A stretch of 35,451 nucleotides of DNA from JBAJNL01 sp036881885 (GCA_036881885.1 JBAJNL010000010.1:1-35451); one strand, 5' to 3'. Positions 1 to 11,070 are shown, counted from the first letter of the stretch. Program-made: numbers and translations. The notes: a model not told the origin generated them from the letters alone.

Positions 1-1
1 C

Positions 2-982
2 CCTTTTGAACGGCCGCAACGTAAGCACTTTGACGAAGGTTCTGGTCCCCCTTCTGAACGGTCGCAACGTAAGCGCTTTGACGACACGAGACAACGTTTT
101 GGTGGCAAACCCTTTCGCAAAGATTCTGATCGAAATGCGCACACATCCTCTGTGAAGCGCTTTGACAAGGCCGAGGCGCGTGATAAGAAAGGCACCTTCA
201 AAAGCGAGCCCTTTGCCGACAAAGATCGCGCGCGCAACACATGCCTTTTATGGGGCTTTCATACCGTCATTGCGGCGCTTTTAAACAAAAGACGACCCAA
301 AAAACACCTTTACATCACCCAAAGAGCCCACGAGCGCTTGCTGCGTGATGATCCCGGCCTGTTTGACAAAGCCGCAACGCCAATGTCCATCGTACACCCT
401 GACGTTTTAAAGCATCGCTTTCGCGGCGCCGTTCACCAAGGCATGGTGCTTGAAGCCGAGCCTTTGCGCCCTGATGGCTTTGAGGTGTGCCTGCAACGTA
501 AAGGCCCCTTGATCTTGGTGGCCCTTGATGATGTGCGCGACCCCCAAAACGTGGGCACGCTTTTTCGCACGGCCCTGGCCTTTAACGCAAACGGCTTGCT
601 GCTGCCATCGGAAGGCCTACCCCCTCTTGATGGCGCCCTGGCCAAGGCCGCTGCGGGAGCTCTGGATAAAATACCTTTTTACCGTGTGCCTAACTTGGGT
701 GCGGCTATTGAAAATGCGAAAAAGGCAAACGTTTGGTGCTGGGGCCTTTCAGAGGACGGCAACAGCTTTGACGCCATCCCCACCGTCACCCGCCACATGC
801 TGGTTTTAGGCACCGAGGGCAAAGGCCTTGGTCCCCTGCTTAAAAAGCGCTTGGACGGCCTGTTTGCGCTGCCCACCAACCCACGCTTCCCCACGCTGAA
901 CGTTAGCGTTGCGGGCGCCGTCGGACTGGCACTGTTACAAAAAGGCAAAACTACCGAGAACCCCCCACCTGCACAAAACTAA
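2..982 (+). CDS. rlmB: TrmH/RlmB-family rRNA 2'-O-methyltransferase, 5' end outside window
   Basis: SpoU/TrmH-type SAM-dependent RNA ribose methyltransferase; the closest family is RlmB, which methylates a guanosine in 23S rRNA. The three SPOUT motifs are visible: NVGTLFRTA (N at about residue 133 counted from the GTG at 152), LVLGTEGKGL, and NVSVAGAVGLALL near the C-terminus, where the knot binds SAM. An N-terminal substrate-binding segment begins at 'LLWGFHTVIAALL'. The frame is open from base 2, so the GTG at 152 is probably not the true start: upstream codons encode a basic, polar extension with a 16-residue repeat containing 'QRKxFD', echoed as 'VKRFDK' at 152. Basic disordered extensions are common on alphaproteobacterial members. 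Stop is TAA at 980-982. The exact target nucleotide is inferred from the family. Confidence 0.88.
   Translation, partial: PFERPQRKHFDEGSGPPSERSQRKRFDDTRQRFGGKPFRKDSDRNAHTSSVKRFDKAEARDKKGTFKSEPFADKDRARNTCLLWGFHTVIAALLNKRRPKKHLYITQRAHERLLRDDPGLFDKAATPMSIVHPDVLKHRFRGAVHQGMVLEAEPLRPDGFEVCLQRKGPLILVALDDVRDPQNVGTLFRTALAFNANGLLLPSEGLPPLDGALAKAAAGALDKIPFYRVPNLGAAIENAKKANVWCWGLSEDGNSFDAIPTVTRHMLVLGTEGKGLGPLLKKRLDGLFALPTNPRFPTLNVSVAGAVGLALLQKGKTTENPPPAQN
8..84 (+). repeat. 48-bp-period tandem repeat inside rlmB extension
   Basis: Bases 8-36 and 56-84 are near-identical 29-mers (27 of 29 bases match), 48 bases or 16 codons apart. Both are in the rlmB frame and encode 'ERxQRKxFD'. The array probably continues upstream of the window edge. 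Confidence 0.8.
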
Positions 983-1026
983 TCCCTTGCAAAGCTGGCG
1001 CTTTTGGGCCATCTAAGACTTAGCTG

Positions 1027-1056
1027 TTGCAAAGTAAGCAGGGGTCTGCCTAGACT
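1027..1056 (+). promoter_or_regulatory. Possible sigma-70 promoter for ubiA
   Basis: TTGCAA at 1027-1032 and TAGACT at 1051-1056 are separated by 18 bases. Each matches about four or more of six consensus positions. Transcription would begin near 1063, which favours the GTG at 1123 over the TTG at 1060 as ubiA start. Prediction by eye only. Confidence 0.3.
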
Positions 1057-1122
1057 GAATTGCGAAAAATTAAGATAAATGGTGCCAACTGGCGTGCAAA
1101 GCAAAAAGAGGGGGAGAAACCT

Positions 1123-2028
1123 GTGTTGTCCGAACGAATAAAAAAAAACTTTAACCTGTGCCTGCATGAGGGGCATGTGTTCTCGTCTCTTTTTCGCTTA
1201 CAAAACCCACGCGGCGTGGTGTTGCTGTTTTTGCCCTGCGCTTGGGGACTGCTGTTGGCTTCTGCTGGTAAGGTGTTGTGGTTTGAAATGGGGCTTTTTG
1301 CCCTTGGCGCTTTTTTAACACGCAGTGTGGGCTGCGCCTATAACGACTGGGTTGACCGCGACATCGACGCTAATGTCAAACGCACCCAAACAAGACCCCT
1401 TGTGAAAAACGATCTGCCCCTTTTGCACATCATTTTCGCGTCGGCTCTTTTGTTGGGGCTGGCGCTTTTTGTGCTGTTACAGCTGAGTGCCCTTGCCATT
1501 TACGTTGGGTTTTTGGTGGCTTTTTTGGTGCTTTTGTATCCTTGGCTGAAACGTGTCACGCACTGGCCGCAGTTGTATTTGGGCTTTTTGTTTGCAAGCG
1601 GCGTGTGGCTTTCATGGTTTCATTTGCATGACGGCTTTGAAGACTTAACCTTAAGCCCCTTTCTTTTGTACGCCGTGGGCGTTTTGTGGACCCTTTATTA
1701 CGACACTCTTTACGGCTACCAAGATTGGGAAGATGACCAAAAAATGGGCCTTAAATCCACAGCCGTTTTGTGGCAAAAACGCCCCAAGCCTTTTTTTGTC
1801 TCGCTGGTGCTGGTTATGCTTGCCTTGCTTTTAACACTGGGCTGTTATGAGAGACTGTCAACGCTTTATTACTTAGGTGTTCTTGTCACCGGCTGCTGGT
1901 TTTTATGGCAAATCAAGCGATTTGACGCACACAATGCCAAAGGCGCGCTGGCGCTGTTTTTAGAAAACCAGTGGGTGGGCCTTTGGATCACCCTTACCCT
2001 TTATGCCGGCTTTAACATTTGGATTTAA
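1123..2028 (+). CDS. ubiA: 4-hydroxybenzoate polyprenyltransferase UbiA
   Basis: Integral-membrane prenyltransferase that joins the polyprenyl tail to 4-hydroxybenzoate, the first membrane step of ubiquinone synthesis. Two aspartate-rich Mg-diphosphate motifs are present: 'NDWVDRDIDANV' in the first third and 'YQDWEDDQKMGLKS' in the second half, separated by hydrophobic helices typical of the family. About 301 aa from the GTG at 1123, the usual family length. I prefer this start because a purine-rich AGGGGGAGA ribosome site (about 1109-1116) lies just upstream. The frame is open back to a TTG at 1060, which would add 21 residues but lacks such a site. It lies downstream of rlmB on the same strand, with a 140-base gap. 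ubiG at 19278 acts later in the same pathway. Confidence 0.9.
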   Translation: MLSERIKKNFNLCLHEGHVFSSLFRLQNPRGVVLLFLPCAWGLLLASAGKVLWFEMGLFALGAFLTRSVGCAYNDWVDRDIDANVKRTQTRPLVKNDLPLLHIIFASALLLGLALFVLLQLSALAIYVGFLVAFLVLLYPWLKRVTHWPQLYLGFLFASGVWLSWFHLHDGFEDLTLSPFLLYAVGVLWTLYYDTLYGYQDWEDDQKMGLKSTAVLWQKRPKPFFVSLVLVMLALLLTLGCYERLSTLYYLGVLVTGCWFLWQIKRFDAHNAKGALALFLENQWVGLWITLTLYAGFNIWI

Positions 2029-2260
2029 CATCCAGCTTTAAGAACAAGGCACCCTTTAAAACGACACCGCCAACCTGCGCCCTCCTCACTGTCATTGCTA
2101 ACGGCTACAGCTTTTTGCAATGACGAAGATTATTTGCTTGATTTTTCTTAAAAATTTTCTAAACTTGCGGATGGTGGGGAATGTCCTTCGCACAGCCAGA
2201 AGGAAAGAAAAGTGGGAGCGGTTGTCAAAGAGACTACAGCCTTCGCGATCATGCACGGTG
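2029..2260. other. Non-coding spacer between convergent ubiA and fmt
   Basis: No credible gene is seen here; small open frames on both strands lack family resemblance or ribosome sites. It contains an 8-bp perfect inverted repeat, GTCATTGC (2091-2098) and GCAATGAC (2117-2124), whose arms match the core of the dispersed repeat described at 2261-2388. A further GACGCGGCAATCC occurs at 2262-2274, so more than one unit of that family seems stacked in this spacer. Confidence 0.6.
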
Positions 2261-2388
2261 TGACGCGGCAATCCCCCAAAGCGTCATTGCGAGGAGAAAC
2301 GCAGTTTCGACGCGGCAATCCAGTGTGCTTTGGCCGTTTTAGTCCCCGGCTAGTGGATCGCTGCAGGCGGTCGCCTTCTTGATGACGA
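2261..2388 (+). repeat. Dispersed intergenic repeat, copy 1
   Basis: Core reads TCATTGCGAGGAG (2284-2296), then GACGCGGCAATCCAGTG (from 2309), then GTGGATCGCT (2353-2362) and CTTCTTGATGACG (2375-2387). The same blocks in the same order recur on the minus strand at 28833-28949 and 31200-31331, and in part at 17805-17849. The core resembles a repeat I recall as widespread in Rickettsiales-like genomes. Confidence 0.75.
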
Positions 2389-2438
2389 CAAAAGCTTAGC
2401 CTTTCGCCATGGCATGGCAACCAACGAAGTAGCTGCCC

Positions 2439-3413
2439 TTACGCTGCAGCATCAAGAGACGTGCCTTGTGCAAACAAGGCGCCGTGGCCATTTAAAAAAT
2501 CTTTCAAGCTCAAAGGTGCTTTACCCTCGCTTTGAAGGCGCCGAGGTCTCAGTGCTTTATTGCCACAGGCAATCAAAAGCTTTGTGTCCAAAAGATCACC
2601 AGGTTGCCTCACTCCTGCAGAGGTGACAGGGCTTTCTTCTACAGAGGCTTCTAAAATACGAAAGCGCCTGCCTTGATGATAGAAAAAAACCTTGGGGTAA
2701 AGCGCACGAATAAGACGCTCAATGGCATCTGCAGACTGCGTCCAATCAATGCAGGTTTCCTCTGCCGTAATCTTAGGTGCGTAAGTCACACCCTCTTTGG
2801 GTTGTGCGGTGGCCTGAAGTTTTTCCTCTAGAATCAAAGGCACGTTTTTAAGCAGACAGGTTTTTGCAGCAATTGCCAACTTTTCAAACACGGTTCCGCT
2901 TGTATCATGCGGTGTGATGTCTATGCTTTGCTTGGCAAACATGCCGCCTGTGTCCATCCCACGATCCATTTGCATAAGAGTAATGCCCGTTTGCGTATCA
3001 CCTGCCATGATGGCTCTTTGAATGGGCGCTGCACCACGCCATCTTGGCAAAAGTGACGCATGCAAGTTTAAGCACCCAAAACGTGGCAATGATAAGACAG
3101 GCGGGGGTAACAACAGACCATAGGCGGCCACCACAATCAAACAAGGTGCAAGTTCTTTGAGACTCTCAAAAACATGGGTATTGAACCGTTGCGGTGTATC
3201 GACACAAAGCCCCAAGCGCTCGGCAGCTTGATGCACCGCAGATTTTTGCGCCTTCATGCCACGCCCTTTTGGTTTTGGTGCTTGCGTGAGCACGCTCAAG
3301 ATGGGATACCCTTTTTCTTGAAGGGCTTCAAGGGCGGGCACTGCAAAGGCTGGCGTTCCCATAAAAATTAAAGGAAAATCTTGTGGGTTGTGGGCTTTTG
3401 TGTGCTTTGCCAT
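2439..3413 (-). CDS. fmt: Methionyl-tRNA formyltransferase
   Basis: Transfers a formyl group from 10-formyl-tetrahydrofolate to Met-tRNA(fMet), enabling translation initiation. The N-terminal Rossmann-like domain starts at 'LIFMGTPAFAVPAL'. The formyl-transfer signature is clear: 'LNLHASLLPRWRGAAPIQRA' followed by 'TGITLMQMDRGMDTG'. A C-terminal oligonucleotide-binding region follows 'AEETCIDWTQSADAI'. At 324 aa it is normal in size, with about a dozen extra residues before the usual start. It is the last gene of the serC-mre-mrdA run, 103 bases after the MFS gene. The partner gene def (peptide deformylase), often adjacent, is not in this window. Confidence 0.95.
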   Translation of the reverse strand: MAKHTKAHNPQDFPLIFMGTPAFAVPALEALQEKGYPILSVLTQAPKPKGRGMKAQKSAVHQAAERLGLCVDTPQRFNTHVFESLKELAPCLIVVAAYGLLLPPPVLSLPRFGCLNLHASLLPRWRGAAPIQRAIMAGDTQTGITLMQMDRGMDTGGMFAKQSIDITPHDTSGTVFEKLAIAAKTCLLKNVPLILEEKLQATAQPKEGVTYAPKITAEETCIDWTQSADAIERLIRALYPKVFFYHQGRRFRILEASVEESPVTSAGVRQPGDLLDTKLLIACGNKALRPRRLQSEGKAPLSLKDFLNGHGALFAQGTSLDAAA

Positions 3414-3516
3414 CTAAACAGTCCTTTCTTCACCGCAACACTTAAACAGGCCTCGTTCCTCGGCAGAGCCCTTCTTTGTCCTATCAGCATGATACACAAC
3501 ACTCAAAAGGTCACGC

Positions 3517-4818
3517 TCAAAGCTCTTCGATCTGCAGCGAAGATGTGGCCGAGAACAGAAAACGCCATTTTAAAGAAGGAGCGCCCTCTAAAGAAAAGAG
3601 TAGGAAAAGACAGACACTAAAGGCAATAAAGCAAAAAAGAAGAATCAGCGCCACCACATAAAACGGCGACAACACATAGGCTGCCACAAAGGCACCTACA
3701 GCACTTGCAAATGTCTGTGCCACCCCTAAAAACGATGATAAATTGCCAGAGTAGCGCGGATAGTGACGCTTCATAATATACGCCATCGAAATCGCATTAA
3801 AGGCCGACATACTGCCACCAAAAAACATCATACAACCAATATAAAAAATGGGGTGCGGTGCAAAGTACAGCATCCCCAGGTTCAAGGCTAACGAGAGCAA
3901 GCTAATCATCCAGCACCAAAACGACACCTTCAGCGATGAAAAGCGCCACCCCCATGTTGATTGAAAAAAGCCACCACAGAAGGTTCCAAAAGGAAATGCA
4001 AACAAGGCAATAGAAAGATCCAGCGCCTGCAGATCAAAAAACTGATAAAAGATCCACGGCGATGACGGAATAAAAATAAAAAAGCACATATAAATCATGG
4101 CACTTACAAAAGAAAGCCACATGGTGATAGGGTCTTGCAAAAAGAGCCGGCAGCTTGCCAAAATCGTCAAAAAAGAAATCCGCACGCGCGACTGCTTGTG
4201 CCCACGCAGAAAAAAGGGCGTTGCCCCCAGTAACAACAGCGAGCAAATGGTTAAAAAAAGAAAGGGCATATTCCAGCCAAATGACTGCACTAAGACATCA
4301 CCCAGCGAAGGCGCCACACCGGCACTAAAGGGAATAACCGTTAAGACAAACGCAATCATACGGTTCAGATAAACACCATCATACAAGTCACGACACAGGG
4401 CCCGCACCACAATAAGCCCGGCACCGGCCGAAAAACCTTGAAAAAAGCGCCCCACCAAAACGCTTTCAATGCTGGGTGCCAAATAGCACACAAACGATGA
4501 CACCGCGGCCAAAGCGCACCCCACATAAAGGGCATTTTTGCGCCCAAAGTGATCTGAAAAAGGGCCCCAGAAAAATTGACACGCCATGGCACCTAACATG
4601 GCAGAGGTCACGGTCCAACCAGACAAACTATAGGGGCAGCCAAAATATTCTGTCATTTGTGGCAATGACGGAACAGACGCCATTGTCACCACAACCCCTA
4701 AAGAGGCCATGAGACCCAAATAAAGCTGAAAAGGAAATGAACGGTTATTCAATAACACACCGGCGCTTCGCAGCCCCCCACCCTTTTTCTTCACAGCATA
4801 AAGAGTCTTTCGTGCCAC
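3517..4818 (-). CDS. MFS transporter, Bcr/CflA-like drug efflux family
   Basis: Twelve-helix major facilitator, 433 aa, inner membrane. The first helix ends at 'VVTMASVPSLPQMTEYFG', typical of the Bcr/CflA drug:proton antiporter branch. The family's loop 2-3 motif A is 'GPFSDHFGRKNAL', followed by 'GRFFQGFSAGAGLIVVRA' for helix 4. The substrate cannot be read from sequence; drug or small-metabolite export is a family-level inference. Start is a GTG at 4818 with a weak ribosome site. A later start, such as the Met at residue 37, would cut into helix 1 and is unlikely. It lies 23 bases after mrdA on the same strand, in the position where rodA is often found. Confidence 0.85.
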   Translation of the reverse strand: MARKTLYAVKKKGGGLRSAGVLLNNRSFPFQLYLGLMASLGVVVTMASVPSLPQMTEYFGCPYSLSGWTVTSAMLGAMACQFFWGPFSDHFGRKNALYVGCALAAVSSFVCYLAPSIESVLVGRFFQGFSAGAGLIVVRALCRDLYDGVYLNRMIAFVLTVIPFSAGVAPSLGDVLVQSFGWNMPFLFLTICSLLLLGATPFFLRGHKQSRVRISFLTILASCRLFLQDPITMWLSFVSAMIYMCFFIFIPSSPWIFYQFFDLQALDLSIALFAFPFGTFCGGFFQSTWGWRFSSLKVSFWCWMISLLSLALNLGMLYFAPHPIFYIGCMMFFGGSMSAFNAISMAYIMKRHYPRYSGNLSSFLGVAQTFASAVGAFVAAYVLSPFYVVALILLFCFIAFSVCLFLLFSLEGAPSLKWRFLFSATSSLQIEEL

Positions 4819-4841
4819 GTCCAGTCGAAAATAGATAAGTT

Positions 4842-6656
4842 TTACTTTTTATTGTTGTTAAATTTTATTTTTTGTGCAAAGGCTAAGACATCACGCGCAA
4901 TCGGTGTTGCTCGCGAGGCCCCAAAACCCCCGTGTTCAACCACAACACAAATGGCATAGCGTGGGTTGTTATAAGGCGCGTACCCTACAAACAAAGCATG
5001 GTCACGCGCTTCCCACAGGCGGTCTTCATTTTTTTTCACACCTTGAGAACGCTCTTTAAGCGAAATACGCGCCACCTGCGATGTACCTGTTTTGCCAGCC
5101 ATTGCAAAAGCTGGATCTGTCAAACGCCACCTAAATGCTGTACCTCTAAAAGAATTGACCGTGTCAAAAAGGCCTTTGCGTACAAGAGCCAGATTTTTTT
5201 GTGAAAAAGGCAACGTTTCAAACACAGGTGTTTTTTCAGTATAAAGGTAAGAGGGATTGACTTTAAGACCGCTGGCCAAACGCGCAATCATCGTTACAAG
5301 CTCAAGCGGCGTTGCCAACATGTACCCCTGCCCAATGGACATCAAAACGTTATCTCCCGAAGTCCAAGCCCCCCCTTTAAAAGTGCGTTTCCACACAGGG
5401 TCGGGCACCAAACCTTTGCGCGCGCCGACAAAACCGTCAAGGGTGACCTCGCCCAACCCCAACGTCTGCAGCACTTTTTTCATACGGGCAACTTTGAGGC
5501 GCAGCCCTAAATTGTACATAAAAATATCACACGAACGCATGACGGCTTCATGGGCATTAACGCGTCCGTGTCCACCATGTTTGTGCATCCAACAGTGAAA
5601 GGGGTGCCTGCGCACCGTCATCAAGCCGTCACAGTAAAAAGAGGTATGAGGGGTTAAAAGTCCCGCCTCAAGCCCGGCAAGAATAAGGGCGCTTTTAATG
5701 GTTGATCCGGGCGCGTAAAGCCCCTGCAATCCTTTGTCAATAAGAGGTTTGTAGGTATTGTCCCGCAAGGCAGTCCATGCTTTTGTGCTAATGCCCGAGC
5801 GAAATACATGCGGATCAAAAGAAGGATGGGAAACATGCGCCAAAACGTCGCCCGTTTGAATGTCCATCACCATGACAACAGCGCTTTTTTCGCCCTGAAT
5901 GCGCTCGGCCACAAAGCGTTGCAAATCGGCATCTAAAGAGAGGTAAACATCTTGCCCAGGCTCGGGCAAGCGGTTATCAATCAGGCGCATCTTTTTTTGG
6001 GCTGCATTCACCTCAATCAGCTCGACACCTTCTTGGCCCTTCAGCGCTGGCTCTAACAGCCTTTCAACGCCTTGTTTACCCACTTGCACCTGCAGTGTGC
6101 GCGGCAACTGGTAACGTTCTTCCTCTTCTTCAGTTGGTGGCGCGGTATACCCCAAAAAATGCGTTGCTTTTTCTTTAAGAGGATAAAGACGAATATAGCC
6201 TGGCATCACCGAAAGCGCCTCAAAACGATCGGCCTTTAATTCAAACGCCGCCACTTCTTCCCACGAAAGATTCTTTTTGATCACCACCGAATCAAAACGA
6301 GATGAGCGCGCTTTAATGGCTCGTTGAATTGCTCTTTGATTTAATTTTGACAGATCAACAATTGATTTGACGTTGTCAACGGCTTGCCAAAAAGCCTTTT
6401 CGTTGTGCGGCCTACCCACCAAATGAAAACACGCTTTGTTGAAGGCAAGCTTTTTACCTTGCCGATCAAAAAGTTGGCCGCGCTGCGCCAAAAGTGGACG
6501 GGTAACAACGCGATTATTTTCAGACAGTGTTTCATAACGCCCTTTGTGCAACACCTGCAAGCGGTAAAGCGGCAGGCAGAGAAGCACCACAAATCCAACT
6601 TGCAAAAGCCCCAGTAACAGTGTGCGTGACGTAATATGATAAAAGGGATCTTTCAT
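4842..6656 (-). CDS. mrdA: Penicillin-binding protein 2 (elongasome transpeptidase)
   Basis: Class B PBP that cross-links peptidoglycan during lateral wall growth with MreBCD and RodA. A single N-terminal membrane helix ('LLQVGFVVLLCLPLYRLQVL') anchors a dimerisation region and a transpeptidase domain. Active-site motifs: STIK with catalytic Ser at about residue 318 ('APGSTIKSALIL'), SCD at about 375 in place of the SxN motif, as usual for PBP2, and KTG at about 522 ('MAGKTGTSQV'). Length of 604 aa fits the family. Its ATG overlaps the mreD stop (ATGA), so translation is probably coupled. Confidence 0.95.
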   Translation of the reverse strand: MKDPFYHITSRTLLLGLLQVGFVVLLCLPLYRLQVLHKGRYETLSENNRVVTRPLLAQRGQLFDRQGKKLAFNKACFHLVGRPHNEKAFWQAVDNVKSIVDLSKLNQRAIQRAIKARSSRFDSVVIKKNLSWEEVAAFELKADRFEALSVMPGYIRLYPLKEKATHFLGYTAPPTEEEEERYQLPRTLQVQVGKQGVERLLEPALKGQEGVELIEVNAAQKKMRLIDNRLPEPGQDVYLSLDADLQRFVAERIQGEKSAVVMVMDIQTGDVLAHVSHPSFDPHVFRSGISTKAWTALRDNTYKPLIDKGLQGLYAPGSTIKSALILAGLEAGLLTPHTSFYCDGLMTVRRHPFHCWMHKHGGHGRVNAHEAVMRSCDIFMYNLGLRLKVARMKKVLQTLGLGEVTLDGFVGARKGLVPDPVWKRTFKGGAWTSGDNVLMSIGQGYMLATPLELVTMIARLASGLKVNPSYLYTEKTPVFETLPFSQKNLALVRKGLFDTVNSFRGTAFRWRLTDPAFAMAGKTGTSQVARISLKERSQGVKKNEDRLWEARDHALFVGYAPYNNPRYAICVVVEHGGFGASRATPIARDVLAFAQKIKFNNNKK

Positions 6657-7195
6657 CGCAGTTGAAAGCTTTCTTCAGACCCAAGGGATGAAAGTGTGGC
6701 AAATAACAAAGGATATGTCACAGCCACCCAAAGACAGCTTGCCACAACCGTTAAGAAGGCAACCGACTCGCCAAGACAAAGCGCCAAAAATGAAAAGCAT
6801 AGCGCCAGCCCCGTGGTGATAAAGGTAAAAAACAGCCACTGCATCCAAAAAGGTCTGTGTCGCAACAACACAGCATAAGAGCGCATCATAAACAACAGCA
6901 AGCTGGTTTCGATAAAAGTGACGCCCACAAAGCGTCCCCACAAGATATCGCACACAAGCCCCACAACAAATAATGTCACAATTGAAAAGGCATCAGGACG
7001 CCTTAACACCCAATAAAAAAGAACACCGTGACACAACGCGGGAAAAGATGTAAGCGAAAAGGCCAAACAATCATGCGCCCACAGGGCAAGCACAAATGTC
7101 AAAAAAGGCAACGCCTCATTGAGAATGGCCGCTGTAAAAACCAAAGCTCTTCGCAGCGAAGATGTGTGAGAAGGCTCACTGAGCAGTATCGACAT
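6653..7195 (-). CDS. mreD: Rod shape-determining protein MreD
   Basis: Small multi-helix inner-membrane protein of the elongasome. It is recognised mainly by position between mreC and mrdA plus hydrophobic profile: several membrane segments ('FLTFVLALWAHDCLAFSL', 'VTLFVVGLVCDILWGRFVG'), the latter matching the conserved 'GLxxDxxxG' region of MreD. I take the ATG at 7195 as start; an in-frame TTG at 7210 would add five residues. Either choice overlaps the 3' end of mreC, and the stop overlaps the mrdA ATG, so mreC-mreD-mrdA form a tightly coupled unit. Confidence 0.85.
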   Translation of the reverse strand: MSILLSEPSHTSSLRRALVFTAAILNEALPFLTFVLALWAHDCLAFSLTSFPALCHGVLFYWVLRRPDAFSIVTLFVVGLVCDILWGRFVGVTFIETSLLLFMMRSYAVLLRHRPFWMQWLFFTFITTGLALCFSFLALCLGESVAFLTVVASCLWVAVTYPLLFATLSSLGSEESFQLR

Positions 7196-8003
7196 GACGT
7201 TTTTCCACAATCACCTGCACCGAATGCACACGATCTAAAGGCGCCAGCATTAAAAACGTTTGCTGTGCTTGAAACATGTGCGATGGCTGCGCTTTAAGAT
7301 AGCCAACGGGCATGCCTTGGGTAAAAACACCACCGTGGCTGGAGGTGACCCAAAAACCTTGCGTGCTCTCTTTAGAGGGTGATTTTTGGTACACCAACGT
7401 TGGCTGCGCCGTACCATTGCCCACCAAAATAGCATGCACATGAGAGGTAAAGTGCGTCACCGGTATGCGCGATCTTACATGCGTTAAAGGCATCACGCGC
7501 GCGGTCTCTTTGGATACCACATCAACACGCCCCAACACACCACCTGCGGTGACAACGGGCTGACCTTTCACAAGGCCATGCTTTTGGCCTGCCCCAATTA
7601 AAAAGCACTGATCATGTTTGGGGGCTGTTAAAACCGCCGCTGTCACAAACTGCGTTGCGTACGGCTGCACAGTGTTAAGCTGCCGTTTTAAAAGACGATT
7701 TTCTTTGTGCACAATATAAAGATGCGCCAGCTGATTATGCAAACGCCTGTTATCGTTTTGCAGTTTTTCAAGTTGCGCCTTTTCAGGGTACAAAAAATGC
7801 GGATTCACCCAGCTTAGCAGATGGTCTTTTGCAGTCAGCGCGGTTCCAAGAGTGCCCACAACGGCCGATTCAACCCAAATTAAAACAGGCGGCCATTGCA
7901 AAAAAGCAACACACAGGCAAAGCCCCGTAAAAAGCGAGAGGTTTTTATGTCGCACCACAAGACGGGCCGCTGTTTTTTTGTAGGACTTGTTATAAAGCGC
8001 CAT
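7176..8003 (-). CDS. mreC: Rod shape-determining protein MreC
   Basis: Periplasmic scaffold of the elongasome, 275 aa. One N-terminal membrane segment ('LSLFTGLCLCVAFLQWPPVLIWV') is followed by a coiled coil around residues 75-105 ('KAQLEKLQNDNRRLHNQL') and a beta-rich domain containing 'GAGQKHGLVKGQPVVTAGGV', the conserved MreC signature (usually '...G...GvxxG..Vv...G.vG'). The ATG has an AAAGGT ribosome site. A 120-base gap separates it from mreB, and its 3' end overlaps mreD. Confidence 0.93.
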   Translation of the reverse strand: MALYNKSYKKTAARLVVRHKNLSLFTGLCLCVAFLQWPPVLIWVESAVVGTLGTALTAKDHLLSWVNPHFLYPEKAQLEKLQNDNRRLHNQLAHLYIVHKENRLLKRQLNTVQPYATQFVTAAVLTAPKHDQCFLIGAGQKHGLVKGQPVVTAGGVLGRVDVVSKETARVMPLTHVRSRIPVTHFTSHVHAILVGNGTAQPTLVYQKSPSKESTQGFWVTSSHGGVFTQGMPVGYLKAQPSHMFQAQQTFLMLAPLDRVHSVQVIVEKRHVDTAQ

Positions 8004-8123
8004 GAACTTGGTTTACCTTTCAAACAAAAACAGCCCTTTTGCCTGTCTTTCTATTCATGCTCTATTCCTATCAACAAAAACTTAAAAAGCTCCTTGCACT
8101 TATCTTTGCGAAAAGTCAGCGCT

Positions 8124-10434
<2,311 letters not shown>

Positions 10435-10632
10435 AACACAGAATCAATCATTATAGCTACCTTGCAGTCTAAAACACTCTTTTAAAAAAGTATGCCCCGA
10501 TCGACACCTTTGATGCTAAAAACGTAAACAAACGGGGTCTTTGGTCTTTTTTTTACGATTGATTGATTAACAAAGCCTTGACCTAACCCCTTTATTTTCA
10601 AAGGACTAGGTGGCAAACACTCTCAAAAAGCG

Positions 10633-11070
10633 TTAGCGTTTTTTGAGAGACGTTTTTGATGTTGTCTTTTTTTTCGCAACGGACTTTTTAGCCTGCTTGA
10701 CGGGTGCCTTGAGCTCCTCTTTTACCTCTTCTGTGCTTTCAGAAGACGAGCGTTTCTTTGCTGTAGACACATAGCGCACAAACAAACGCTCAAGATTCTG
10801 AATTTGCCTTTCTTCAAACGCGCCAAGCGTCTTAGAGAGCCAACTTTGCACCCGTGTTGCCGGCAAAAACAGCCCCTCTGAGGCCGCGCGCACCACAAAC
10901 GCCAAAGCCGTGCCACACAAAACCCAAAGCGGCCAGGTTGACCACTTGTGCCCTAAAAACCACCAGCCCAGCAGCAGGCCATTTAGCAACAAACAGTGCA
11001 GCAGATCTTTAAAAAAGCGCATCCGCTGTTCGCTCATTTTCCCTTTTAATCCGTCTTGCTTGCCTTTCAT
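10633..11070 (-). CDS. Small two-helix (2TM-like) membrane protein with basic tail
   Basis: 145 aa, function unknown. Residues about 17-65 form two membrane segments ('LLHCLLLNGLLLGWWFL' and 'WPLWVLCGTALAFVVRAA') whose spacing and the 'RMRFFKDL...LN...W..WPLW' pattern resemble the short 2TM domain found in many bacterial proteins; this resemblance is by eye. The last 40 residues are very rich in Lys, Ala, Ser and Thr ('KKSVAKKKTTSKTSLKKR') and histone-H1-like in composition. It has no clear operon partner: gaps of about 200 bases lie on both sides. Confidence 0.6.
   Translation of the reverse strand: MKGKQDGLKGKMSEQRMRFFKDLLHCLLLNGLLLGWWFLGHKWSTWPLWVLCGTALAFVVRAASEGLFLPATRVQSWLSKTLGAFEERQIQNLERLFVRYVSTAKKRSSSESTEEVKEELKAPVKQAKKSVAKKKTTSKTSLKKR

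Noticed and set aside
8..84. Start of a CRISPR array
   Set aside because: The repeat is in frame with rlmB, has a codon-multiple period, and the intervening bases are coding and not spacer-like.
2148..2626. Two small open frames in and beside the ubiA-fmt spacer
   Set aside because: They cover the dispersed repeat and the 3' end of fmt, have no ribosome sites and no recognisable protein character.
3519..7171. Similar short palindrome (CTCTTCG...CAGCGAAGATGTG) at about 3522 and 7146
   Set aside because: Both occurrences lie inside coding sequence (end of the MFS gene, start of mreD) and are short; coincidence is the simpler explanation.
10581..10611. Imperfect hairpin ACCTA...TAGGT as a terminator
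   Set aside because: No T-run follows on either strand, and the paired arms are interrupted; not enough to call a terminator.
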